DNA from: Monarcha castaneiventris obscurior | Lineage: Eukaryota; Chordata; Aves; Passeriformes; Monarchidae | Direction of reading: 5' to 3' | Assembly: GCA_026261815.1 (NCBI GenBank) | Contig: JAMPIT010000379.1 | Span: 5,778,001 to 5,842,000 of the forward strand | DNA: 64,000 bases | In this document: positions 25,785 to 37,000 of the stretch, one piece after another | Position numbering within the stretch: position 1 is the stretch's first letter | Layout: the number at the start of each line of letters is the position of its first letter | The notes under the pieces: generated by a model | Database searches by the model: none | The model's input: only the letters and a program-made list of their open reading frames with translations | What the model was told of the DNA's origin: nothing | Translations under genes and position numbers: made by a program

Positions 25785-26240
25785 TTGGGGCGAGTCCAGA
25801 GGAGGGCCACAAAGTTGGTAATAGGACTGCAGCACGTCACTGAGAAATTTGGGACTGCTCAGCCTGGAGAAGAGAAGGCTGCATGGAGACCTTACAGCAA
25901 CCTTCCAGTACCTGAAGGGGGCCTACAGGGAAGATGGAGAGGCTCTCTTCATCAGGAACTGTAGTGACAGGACAAGGAGCAACAGGTACAGACTGGAAGA
26001 GGGGAAATTCAGGTTAGGTATATGGAAGAAATACATAGATGGTGAAGCACTGGAATAGGTTGTCCAGAGGGTCTGTGGATTCCATCCCTGGAATTGTTCC
26101 AAGGCCAGGTTGGATGGGGCTCTGAGCAACCTGGTGTAGTGGAAGGTGTCCCTGCCTTTGGTGGGGGGGCGGGGGGGGGTTGGAACTAGATGGTCTTTAA
26201 TGTCTCTTCCAACCCAAACCATTCTATGATTCTATGATTT
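25785..26240 (+). mobile_element. CR1 LINE, 5'-truncated, intact 3' end
   Basis: The copy starts in the C-terminal region of CR1 ORF2 (RVQRRATK-like codons near 25795), continues through the LEKRRLHGDL and FQYLKGAYREDGE stretches (read at about 25870-25945) and reaches the typical 3' untranslated tail, 'ggttggatggggctctgag' near 26106. It ends with ATTCTATG-type octamers (26221-26236), the hallmark of avian CR1. Most of the body is open (69 codons from 25849). No target-site duplication is expected for CR1. A G-rich expansion inside the tail (26160-26180) is unusual. Confidence 0.97.
26160..26181 (+). repeat. Poly-G run inside CR1 tail
   Basis: The tail carries GTGGGGGGGCGGGGGGGGGT: G7, C, then G9, where CR1 copies normally have only a few G before 'ttggaacta'. 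It is either a true G-tract expansion or a length that is hard to sequence correctly. Confidence 0.8.
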
Positions 26241-27242
26241 TGTTTGCAAACAGAATTCAGGTTTCTGTGTACAGATGGGTTCAGAGAAGAAGGCTCAAAA
26301 GAAAGAAAAAAAAGGTCCTAGATCCAAAAAGATTTAATATCTTGGCTGTGCTATTGGAAATAAAACTCTTTGACAGTTACTCTCCAATTGTATTAATCAA
26401 GTGGCCTTTAAACAACAAAACCATTCAGATGATCAGCTGGGAAGTGGAGTTAGGATGTCAACTCAAGTAGGCTCACTCTATTGACACTAAACATAACTTT
26501 GGAAATTAAACTTTGCCTCTGGCTGCATGATAAAGGACCTAAAACTCCTGCTCTCAGATGAAGTATGTAGTTCTCAGGATATGTGATACCATGAGATGTG
26601 CTGCTTATCCCAAGAATTTACACCTTTTGCAGCAGAACAGAAAAAACTACAGGCACTGCGTGAAGAAATGAGATACAGCTCATTCACAGAAAGAACCATT
26701 GCATATGTCATCAGCTGATAGGCAGCACAGCATACACCAAAACTACTTTGGAAAATACTGTGTTGTTTGAGGTTTTTCTTTCTAGCTAAAAGGTACTTTC
26801 AGTCCTTCTACACTCAGGAACAGAAGCTAGTATTTTTTACAGCCTCTTTGTTTTCATACTCTCCTAGGATGTGTCCTACCTTATTTCCACCTCTTTTCAT
26901 TTGATAACCTCTGTTGGAATTAAGGATACTCGAATGTAAAATATGGATTCTTAGAGAAGCTATTAAAACTGAAGTTTACCTTTTATGAGGCAAAGCAGTC
27001 TTTATGAGTTCTGTTTATGCATTGCCTTGGCTTGCCAAAGAGTTTTGTTTGTATATATCCCAGAGCATGGCAATTTCTTGGACAAGGGTGATTTCTGTCT
27101 TTGTTTCTTGCTCCAAGCATATGGTCAGTGCTAGAGAAGAAGGCCAGAGTTTGCCCTAATTGGGTCAGATTCTGGCTTCTGAGAGCACCTTAGTGTTAAG
27201 CTCATTAAAACAAAAAAAAAAGCGCAGAAACAGTGAATATAG

Positions 27243-27288
27243 AGGATATAATCTTCATCAAAGTTAGGATATAATCTCCATCAGCTTT
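27243..27288. repeat. Two-copy 23-bp tandem duplication
   Basis: The unit beginning AGGATATAATCTTCATC at 27243 is repeated at 27266 with a few substitutions. It is probably a local slippage or repair duplication. Confidence 0.85.
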
Positions 27289-28307
27289 AGATCTGAGCAA
27301 CCTGTCAGGATTCTCACTTACATTTGTGGAGGACATGTATTTAAGATTGCAAGGAAAGCTGCAATTCTTTCAGATAAATCACCTGGTCTGATTACCATTA
27401 TTATTAATACTTCTGAGGTAAAAAGCTGATTTGGAAACGAGCTTTTTTAAGCAGCATGTCATTTTTGCATCATTTTGGAAAGAGCTCTGGAATCTAGATT
27501 CATATATGTAGCTGAAGAGGTGGAGACCTTAACATACTAAATAACTGACTGAGACACTATTCTAGTAAACACACCAGAGAGATTCCTCTGGCACCAGGAC
27601 AAACTGGGATGGCACAGCACGTCCATACCACTGAACTCAGTCTCTGGAGTAGGGTGGCTACAAACAGCCTGCTGGAAATGTCTCTGGACTCTGCAAACTC
27701 CCAAACTCTCCCCAGGAGCCCTCTGGAGGAAGGAGGACTGTTTAGGGCCAGAACAGTGCCAGGGACGCTGTGGTGCTGTAGCAGTGCAGGCAACAGCTCC
27801 AGCTCTCAGGAGCAGGTCCTTGCCCAGTTTCACTTACTAACATAGACATATTTTGATCAGGGAGATGGGACCAAATAAAGAAGAAGCCATGGTTTGGTTG
27901 CTGTTACTCTCTATGGTGTTGCAAGACGTGGTTATGAGCCCTGTTGAACGCTGTAAGAGGTTATTGAATAATTCTGGGCAACCTGCCCCCCTAACAGCTC
28001 CTGAGTTAAGCTGGAGCAAATCTGCTGTGGGAAAAGCCAGAGCCCAGCTTGACTGCTTTTCTTCTGCTGGGCAGGATCTTGCTGTCAGCAGGGTTTTTCA
28101 AGACACATTATACATTTGCTTTCAAAAGCCATGAAAATATTTGTGGGGAAATCTTGACATTGGATATAAAAAAGTTTGTCTCCTGAGCCCAGCACTGTAC
28201 TTGGTGTGCTGCAGTAAATCACTGAAGCCCTAATTTCTGGCATTAATTTTTTTTTCCAAATTCCTCTATATCTGGCATTCTGTTTTCTCTGTTTACAAGG
28301 AAGTATT

Positions 28308-28333
28308 TTTATTGGTACCTTTTATTGGTACCT
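28308..28333. repeat. Perfect 13-bp tandem duplication
   Basis: TTTATTGGTACCT occurs at 28308-28320 and again directly at 28321-28333 with no mismatch, which suggests a recent event. Confidence 0.9.
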
Positions 28334-28846
28334 CAATGCACATAACATGGTGATATTACTGTGATTTAAGTAGCTCTGTTGGCCCTGCATTGCCAGATAT
28401 TACCAATGTATGTGTGCAAATAGCTAAACAATCCAAATGGGACAAATTTGGTTTTGGAAGGAGACTGAGCTTCCAGGGCTTGTCAGCATCCGTTCCAATA
28501 GATCCAAATTGCATCAGGATGTGCTCGTGTGTAGATGTGAGAGAAATCACAGTCAGGAGGTGAACTGAAGGACTGGCACTACACAGCTTTCATTCCTTTT
28601 CAGAGGAGTTTTCCTGAGTCGTGGCTATGAAGGAAATATTTGTTGATATGCACGATACTAAGCAGACAATTCATTCCATGCAGACTGTTAAAATTAAGTG
28701 CCCAAAGTTTGTTTCCATTTCTAACTGTAATGTGAAGATCTGTTTGCTGGTTGCCCAAATTGTTGTTTTCAAACACCATAATAATGGGCATTGTGGGAAA
28801 GCTTAAACGTGGTAGAACTGCCTGTCCTGTTTCCACTGGTTTCACT

Positions 28847-29286
28847 GATGATCACAGGGATGGAGCACCTCTCATATGAAGACAGGCTGAGAGAGTTGGT
28901 GTTGTTCAGACTGGAGAAGACTCCAGGGAGGCCTTGGAGCAGCTTTCTGGTACCTAAAGGGGACCTGCAAGAGAGCTGGAGAGAGAAAGAGACTTTTTAC
29001 AAGGGCGTGTAGGCATAGGACAAGGAGGAGGGAATGGCTTTAAACTGAAAGGGGTTAGGTTTAGATTAGATATTAGGGAGAAAATCTTTACTGTAAGGGT
29101 GGTGAGACACTGGATCAGGTTTCCCAGAGAAGTTGTGGATACCCCTCCGTGGCAGTGTTCATGTCCAGGTTGGAAGGGGCTGTGAGCAACCTGGTCTAGT
29201 GGAAGGTGTACCTGCCCATGGCCTGAGGGTTTGAACTACGTAATCTTTAAGGCCCTTTCCAACGCAAACGATTTTAGAGTTCTATG
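28847..29286 (+). mobile_element. CR1 LINE, 5'-truncated
   Basis: The copy begins at the conserved 'atggagcacctctcatatga' codons (MEHLSYEDRLREL-like, 28860-28900) of CR1 ORF2. It runs through LFRLEKTPGRPW-like and [13 protein letters not shown] codons with stops and frame shifts, and ends in the 3' tail 'agtggaaggtgtacctgcc' (near 29196) and a decayed octamer 'ttctatg' at 29280-29286. It is the same general subfamily style as the 46 kb copy and moderately diverged. Confidence 0.96.
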
Positions 29287-30239
29287 TTACCCACAATATC
29301 CAAAGACTTAAGGAAAAAATTCACTGCTGCGTAGGCCAGCTGAAACTGCTGAGCACTCTGCAGTTTAATCATAACAATAAACATAGTGACATTTTTAGGG
29401 AGGTAGATTTATTTCTTTTCTTAGAAATAAATTCTGTGCTGAGTAAGCAGGCTACTTCTGTAGTTTCCTTGGCATAAATCAAAAATTTCATTTGACATAT
29501 AGATGAGATTCATGCTTTGGGGTAAAGTTTCTAGTTTAATTTGCAAATATTTTCATTTTCCTTGGGCACAAGAATCCTTCCGCTCATCCTTCTTCAGTCT
29601 GGTAATGTGGGAGCTTTGGTTTCCAGTTCAGTGTTCATAGTTTCATGCTTGTACAGTTAACACTCCCATAGTGTGATCAAATGAAGTTTTGGATGTTGGT
29701 GATTCTGCATGTAATTTGCCATCGTTGGGTTTTTAAAGTCTCAGGCAAAGCAGAACTGCTGTATCCAGCTCAGGACTTGATCCACAGCCTAATATGGATG
29801 TAGAATGTCTCTGGCCTCAGCCTCTCTGAGCATGTTCAGAGCCTGCCAGGATCTCACTTTGGACTGTTTGCATGATGAATTCATCCTAAGCAGTAAACAA
29901 AATGTCGTTAATGCTCTAAATAGACTGCCCTGTTTCCTGGGTTCTCTGTGGTTCAGCTCTTATTTAACTTCAACAACACGATTTTTTTCAAATCATAGAA
30001 TTAGTGTTTCACCTTTTTGTCGCATCTGTGCAGGGGCATATAGCAGAACTGTGGCACTGTGAAGCATCTGTTTTGCTTAAAAACTAAACTTTGAAGATCA
30101 TTTTAGGTCTTCTTTAATGTTGCTATTGTCCTAGCATTTACACATTCCCTGCTTTTAAAATTTACCCTGAGAATGATGTTGTAAATGAAGTATTTGTCAT
30201 CCTGGAAAGAACTGAGCAGTTCCTGGGCAGGACATCAAT
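29287..30239. other. Non-coding stretch between CR1 fragments
   Basis: I see no gene, RNA or recognisable repeat. A frame of 85 codons at 29805 shows no motif. Confidence 0.65.
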
Positions 30240-30339
30240 AGTCCTGGGCAAGCAGCTCCGAGTGGCCCTGTTCGAGCAGGGGGTGGGAGCAAATGACCTC
30301 CAGAGGTCCCTCCCAACCCCAGCCACTCTGCAGGTCTGT
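30240..30339 (+). mobile_element. Short CR1 3'-end fragment of another subfamily
   Basis: The segment 'ccgagtggccctgttcgagc' (30258-30277), followed by 'gacctccagaggtccctccc' (30295-30314) and a decayed 'ccactctgcaggtctg' tail, matches the 3' end of avian CR1 copies that carry 'gcttgagcagggggttgga' before the tail. Only about 100 bases remain. It has no coding potential. Confidence 0.75.
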
Positions 30340-33300
30340 TGCTGCCTCCACAAGATTGCTTCTGTGAGAGCAGCCACCTAAGTGTGGATGTTCACCACCT
30401 ACTTAGTTTTTCCACTGTTTATAGCTGTCAAGAAAGAAGATTAAAACTCAAAATCTCTCTCTGGTGGCATTGTCTCCCTAGCAAACCTTGGACCTGCATT
30501 GTCTGACCATGTTGTGGGGCCATATGGATCATCTGGTAGCAAGGGATCTGGACATTGCACAGCAGCCCACCTCAGTGGTTTTAAAAAGTAATACTATCTG
30601 TCGGAGAAGTCCTCTGGCTCCTGGGATGTGAACCAGTGTGTTCCAATTTCTATAAAAATACAGTCCAAAAAGAAGAAAAAAGGCATTCCCTCTGGAATGT
30701 TATTTCTGGCCCTTGTTCGTTTGTGTTAAATGGAAGATCTAAGGGGAAGAGACTTGTTTCTCCATTTTACCCAAGCCCTTGAATAGGAGGGATTCTCTTG
30801 CTAAGTTTTGTTTCTGACAACTACAGCTGGTAATCAATTCACCAGGTCCCCCATTTGTGCTCCAGTGTATTGAACCTGAGAGTCATCAAAGAATTATACA
30901 AGTTGCTTTTTTTTTTTTGGAGGTCTGAATTACCTTCAGGGAATTGCTGGACTTTCCCAAAGTAAGAAACTCTTTTCCAATAGTAAGAAACTCTTGCATA
31001 ATTCCATGCAGCTGATCTCTGACCACTGTTAATCATGTACTTTAAGTGTTGTAGTTGCTTTCCTTGTCATGGCATTAGTGACCACCAAGCCCTGTTGGTG
31101 TCCTCAGCATTTCCTTTGTAATGGCTTTGGAGTCATTACCCAATCCACTTAATTGCTATTAAAGCCAAATGCAGGGGGGAAGATACACCCAACCACTACC
31201 ACTACTCAGAGAGTAAGAGTTCACACTGGAAAAATTTGTGTATTAGGATTGAGATGGAAGTTGTGTTGTTTCTGCTGCTATCCCCAGCAGAATTATCCAA
31301 GTTACCATTTAGAAGATGGGGAATGTACAGGGGGTTTGTATGAAATTCATCTTTAGAAAAGAGTTAATCACCTCTTGAAGACTAAGTTATTTGGTACTGA
31401 ATTTGGTTTTCAGGTTTTTTTTGAAACTTAATAGATCTTAGATCTAACTAAATCTTAGACTATTTCTCCTATCATTTCATTCTTTCTTGGTGTACCTCTA
31501 GCCCCAGACTAGACACCGCTGAGCATACAACATTGCTGGCATATAAGTACTTTGGAGAGGGACCTAGTTTAGCGTGAAGACTGTGAGACACTCCTGAAAA
31601 CTAGCAGAAAAAAAAGAGTATTTTAAAAAAAAAAGCATTAAAATGTGTTTGTCTCTGTGGTCCTTAAAAATGGCAAAGTAGTTCTTGATTTTATCCAGCC
31701 ATTACTGAATTCTTCTGTAGCACTAGGGGTACCCATGGTGTTGGAGGTATTTTTCTTTTGTTCTCACCAATGGTCATGTAAACACATGGGTACGTGCTTT
31801 ACTCTGTTCAAGTAATTAACTCTGCTAGGAAAGAAGTGCTCAAATGCCCTTCCTAAATGTCATGTTTTGTCCTCAGTTTCCTTGAATTAGAAGATATTTA
31901 TTTGGTACCCTCATTCACTAACCAGTTGTAAATGAAAATAAATTATTGTCTCATTTTTAACATCAACTTTCAGGGCTTTTTCATAGGCTAGGATTTGGGG
32001 CTCTAGCACAGCCTTGTGCTAGAATGAACTATGCTTTGCTTGAATGGTCTTACGGGTTAAATGGGCCAGGCCAGTTGAATATTCAGTGTGCAAAGCTAAA
32101 TTTACCGGTCCCTTAAGTAATATGACATCTTTGAAAAACACAGATAAGGTGTTTTTGTAATTCAGCCTTTTCTCTTGACAGCATACTTTTAAAGGACAAA
32201 ATAAATAGGCGATTAAGGAAAACCGTTTCTGACCGATGTTCAGCCTTGGAAAGCTTCTTACTGCCCTGCCTATGAATCAGGAGGGTACCAGGGTTTATCT
32301 CCTTGGAGCACACACACGCACCTCCGCCTCCTCATAAATCTGCTGCTCGGTAGGTCAGCTCCCTGGGAGCTGCATCCATCCCTGTGGGGCTGTGGCACTG
32401 CCAGGGCTGCCTGGTGGCCTGGCTCTTCCTCTCTCCTGCTCTGGGGTTGATGTGCCACAGCTCTTACCTTGCCTTGAGCCCCTCCTCCCTCCCGCCGTGC
32501 ACGGGCGAGATCTCCTCGCTGAGATTCCTTTGGTCCTGGCTGGATCCTGCTCTCTTGGCAGCAGTAAGGCAGGGCAGACCCACAGCTGGCTCCAGCTCTC
32601 CTCACCGCCCCGGGCTCTGCAGGCAGGCAGGCAGATGCTCCTCCAATCGATGCAGGCAATCAGGAGGCTCCCCTGCAGTATTTCAGCACAAAGAATCCAC
32701 GCTCAGCTGCATTGCCATGCTGGAAAAGCTTTATTCCACCATTTTGCATACAAATAAGATTTTACTGGTGGGGAACGACATGTAAGCTAAGGGGCTGGTG
32801 CACAGGGCAGTGTCCAGCTCCAGGTGCTAAAATGCCCCTGGCTTTTTTGGATGAGGGATGTGTTGGATCACCTACCAACTCCTGTGCTGAGTGGGTGTGG
32901 AGAGCAGGGTGGGCATGGTGTGGAGGGAGGGGAGCCTTGCCTGTGTTAGGTGCTGGGGCACTGGCAAAGTGTGTGCCTGAGATGGGGAACTGGATGTGCT
33001 TTCTGTGTCCAGTAATATAACAAGCACAGCAGGAGTTATTTGTTGAGAGGGGCCATATTTTCCATAGGTGGCCAATACCCACACCAGTCATTTTTTGAAC
33101 TTTCTGTACAAATTGCCAAGGGCTGACAGAAAATAAATTGAGGTGAAGGATGAGTTGTAGCACAAACCGGTGAAACACTGTTTCAGGTAACTCTTTGAAG
33201 GCTTGTTTTAGCATCTTGAAAGGAAGCAGGAATTCACGTGTTTTATTTTTAGCTTGCAAGGGAAGAGTCATTTAATGTTCCTTTATATCTCATCTCTGAA

Positions 33301-33843
33301 AATGTTCTCACTGAGGCAGGATCTGAAGTCCTGGAGCTGGTTAACCCAAGACTTGCATGCCTGTGAAAATTTATTTTTACAAAGGGGAATTACTGAAATT
33401 GTTTTTCCCCTATGAAATTTTAAGTAGAACTGAGTCCAAACTCCAAAATCAGTAGAGTGTTAAAATACTTTCTGCTACTGGCAGTGATTTGTGATTCACA
33501 GAATATTGTCGGGCACATTTTGCTTTCAGGACCTCATAAGCATTTTCAGATTTTTATTGTGGAGTTGCTTTTGTTGCCATTTGCTTTGATTTTGGCTCCC
33601 ATTAGATTATGGGAGTTCTAATTTTTCTAAAGGAATATTTTTATCCAAGATTTTAATAGTATTGCTGTGACTGGGCCTTAAATCTCTAAGCAGAGATGGG
33701 ATGAGCTACTCACAGCTAGTGCTGAAAAAAACCTCTCTTGCATTTCCCTCTCCCCTCCTCCCAGGTCTCTGAACATCAGTACCATGGCTCATGCTTTAGG
33801 TTCCTGAAAATCAATGAAATGTTTATGTTACTTGCTTTTCCAG
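30340..33843. other. Non-coding stretch with a GC-rich patch
   Basis: There is no supportable gene. Near 30961-30995 a 14-base sequence is repeated with a 21-base period. A GC-richer patch at 32270-32650 is reported as a finding. The frames there (up to 133 codons on + and 169 on -) conflict with each other and lack domains. Confidence 0.6.
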
Positions 33844-34036
33844 CAGCTGCATAATGAATGGGGTTGCAAGATGTTGCTGGTCAATACTCTCCCCTCTTGT
33901 ACAGTACTCTTGGGTCAACAAACATGCATCTTAACCTCCTTGTGAGACTGCTCTTACTTTGCTTGCTTTTCTTTCCTGTGAGGCAGCAGAACAGTGTCAG
34001 CAGCAATGAAGTGAGAGCTATCATTTCCTCGAATGG
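33844..34036 (+). CDS. Candidate exon with signal-peptide-like start
   Basis: A polypyrimidine tract and AG (cttgcttttccag, ending 33843) precede this segment, and a donor TGG|GTAAGA follows at 34037. An ATG at 33924 (A at -3) starts a frame open to the donor. It encodes a short polar start, then a Leu-rich core of about 14 residues (LLVRLLLLCLLFF), then Arg-Gln-Gln-Asn and a polar stretch, which is the layout of a cleavable secretion signal. An ATG at 33858 in the same frame would add 22 residues; the stop just before it (33855-33857) shows that this frame cannot extend through the acceptor, so this would be the first coding exon, with coding phase 2 at the donor. I do not recognise the protein. 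The arrangement could be chance, since Leu-rich frames are common in T/C-rich DNA. Inference only. Confidence 0.22.
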
Positions 34037-37000
34037 GTAAGACAATCTGCAAAGCATGTATTAAAAATAAAACAGGAAGTCAGTGATTATCAATTTTTAG
34101 CAAACACGTTTCTGCTGATCTCCAGACTGATGCCTAACGGTAACAAAAGGAGAAGCTCTGCATCTGGGCAATGTAATTTGTAGTTATTTGTAGTATCTTT
34201 TCCCCTCATTAAGGCATGGATGGTTTTTATTTTAAGGCCCAAGACCTGTAAGAATGATAACATAGGCCTAATGTTGTTGCTTGTAAACAGCGTGTGCTGA
34301 ACAGCATGGCTGGGATAAATAGGTATCGGGTTAGGAAAAAAAAAGGGAGCGTCCTTTTTTTGTGCATTTACAGTTTTCTGAAGTAAAAGGCAGCAATATG
34401 GCACTCCTAGCAAGGAAGAAGTCCCTCCTTTCAGAGACTCTCCCCCGGCTCGAGGAGTTAGTGATTGCTTCCCACCCTTACAAAGGAGTATTACTGGCAT
34501 CCCTGTGCTGAGCAGCGTGCGTGTGGGTGACGGGAAATGAGGCTTCCTCCAGACCTGGCCACCTGCTTGCGGAGCAGCGACGGCAGTGGGAGGGGAATGC
34601 ACCTGCCAGCAGGCTGAGAGTTTTGATTGATGTCTGTTCTCACTGCCGGAGAGGAGCCAGCGCTCTGCTGCAGGGGTGGCTTCTCCTTATTGCATCTCTT
34701 TTCCCCCTGAGAAGAGTCAAGAGTGTTCATTTGGACCCCGCTGCAGAGGAGAGGGAACAACCTGCACACCTGCCAGGAAAGGGAATCCTGCACAACTGCT
34801 CCCGCTCAGAAGAGATTGGGAGCTGGGCCAAACATTTCATATGTGGGTGATTAAAATTAGACTCCTGCATCCATATGTACATTCTCATTTTGAAAACACT
34901 GCCTGGCTTACTTTTCTCTCCTGCCTTTTATGTATTCCCGTAATGGGAGAATGCTTCCACCTTTCCTGTGGCTTTGACAGTGGCCCTTGCACTCACCAAA
35001 AGTACATTTATCTTTTCTGTCTGTAATCATACCTGATCACAGGCACAGGAACACAGCTCTGTCTTTCCATTTTCCACTAATACTCCCTTGACAAATATCT
35101 TCTTGAAAGGGAAAAAAAAGTGATAATCTCTCCTTTGGAAAAACAGCCAAGTTTTGCAGTGGACTTGGCTTTTTGCCTGTCCTCCCGTGCTGCTTCAGCC
35201 TGAGCAAACTGAGACCTTCCTGCAGCCCATACTGGCTGATCCAGAGAAGTCCAGGTCTTGCTGGAAAGGCATCCTGAGGAGGAAGTGGAGAAGTAGCCAG
35301 ACTGGCACAGCTGTGGTGTGTTTGCCTGCAGCCTGTCCTGTTTACAGGCACCAAAACCACCAAAGGATAAAGAAGCAATAGGGCAGCGAGTGCATAGCTG
35401 CATATAAAGGATGGAGACATGCACATACTGAAGCTGTTGGTACAGGAGGACTTGGTGCAGAATTCCAGCTTTCAGTGTCAGATGCATGAGATCACAGAGA
35501 TTCTTACCATCATTAGACAGTGATTTGTTCCTGAGAATTCTGAAGCATTCCAGGACCCCAGTACTTCCAGAAAGAAATCCTTATGTTTCAAAATACTTTT
35601 AAGTATTTTTTATGTTCTCCTCTTAATGGCTCTTCGTAGGAAAATGAGGAGACTTGCTGGAATTAGCAACTGCTAGGAAAACCCTAGCAGTTTTTATTAA
35701 TGCTGCTGTTTTATAAGCAACGAGATGTCTGAATCCTCCTGCTTCACACTGTGTACCCCCTGCAGTCTAAGGGCTACCAGTGGGGAGAGAGCAGTGGGGA
35801 CCCACATTGCCCTGGAGGCTGATTAGCTGGGTCATGTCATGCTTCAAAGACAAAATCCTTCCTTGGGTGAATCCTCTGGGCAAGGAAGCAGCAGAGCCTC
35901 CACTGTGCCATGAGTGCTTGGCTGGTGTGGACTTGCCCATCGCCCTGGTAGTTGCAGGGCTGTTCCTGGTCCTGGCCCTTGCACGTGGGCATGCACTCCC
36001 ATACAGTTCAGCAGCCATCCCTGTACCTTTCCTGGGGAAAAACCTGCTCACACAAAAGTGCTGAAATATTTTCCCTGTTGGAGCACATCTTGCATGGTAA
36101 ATCAAGGCTTGAATCCTCCCTACATGGTCCCAGCTGGGGCTTGGTGAGGGTGCGTGGGATCTCCCTGCGCTGGGTTTCCTTTCCTTTCCTCTGGAACAGC
36201 TACAAGCTGCTGGGTGCGGGCCAAGGCAGAGGCAGAGGAGGCAGCCCATGCACACCCCGTTCTTGCCCTAACATGGAGTGAGGACAAGGCTGCAGGGCAC
36301 ACATAGATACAAAAGCTTTTTTTTAAATATCAAAACTAAGAACAAAGCACCTTGTATAGCAAAGTGAAGTTTATAGCTTTTTCCAGCCTGGAAAAAGGCT
36401 TTTCAGAGCAGATAGTGCTGGCATTGTCTCCTAGCAAGTCTGCAGGCTTTACTCGAGGTAGTTTGTCTCAAGCTGTTTTTTTCATTCCTGCAAATTGTAA
36501 ATTGTCCTCCCAGACCCACAAAACTAAACAAAAGCAGTGACTGTAAAACAAAATATCCCAATAAAAAAGCCCAAGTGAAATTCGTACATTTTCACAGGGC
36601 AGCTTCCAAAAGCCTGCCCATAATTGTAGTTTTAAGAGGACTTGCAATTCATGCATAGCCTCTAAACATCTCCCTCCATCAGTAAGTTTTCTGGTTGCAT
36701 GTGGAGTACAGGGGTACAGCACTAACACTAGAGGTACACATACTCATTGTGTACAAGCAAGAGGACAAGGTATGTATCAAATACTTACAGCATTACGCGA
36801 TAGCTATTGCTGTCATAAAAATGTTGGCAACTGAGCACAGGGGAGAAGCCAAAATACGTTCCCCAGAGAGCAAAAGGGGAGCAGGACTGGGCAGTTACAT
36901 GTTGGCTCTGGGAAGTGAACCATCCCCATGTGTGCAGCCCCTGTGCATGCTGTGTCCTGCCTGGGAAGGCTGTTCCGGCCTGTCCCCCCACAAACAAAGG

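Larger units (their letters stand above)
26241..28846. other. Non-coding stretch
   Basis: There is no supportable gene. It contains a 23-base near-perfect tandem duplication (27243-27288) and a perfect 13-base tandem pair at 28308-28333. The frames near 27540-28130 lie on both strands and lack motifs. Confidence 0.65.
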
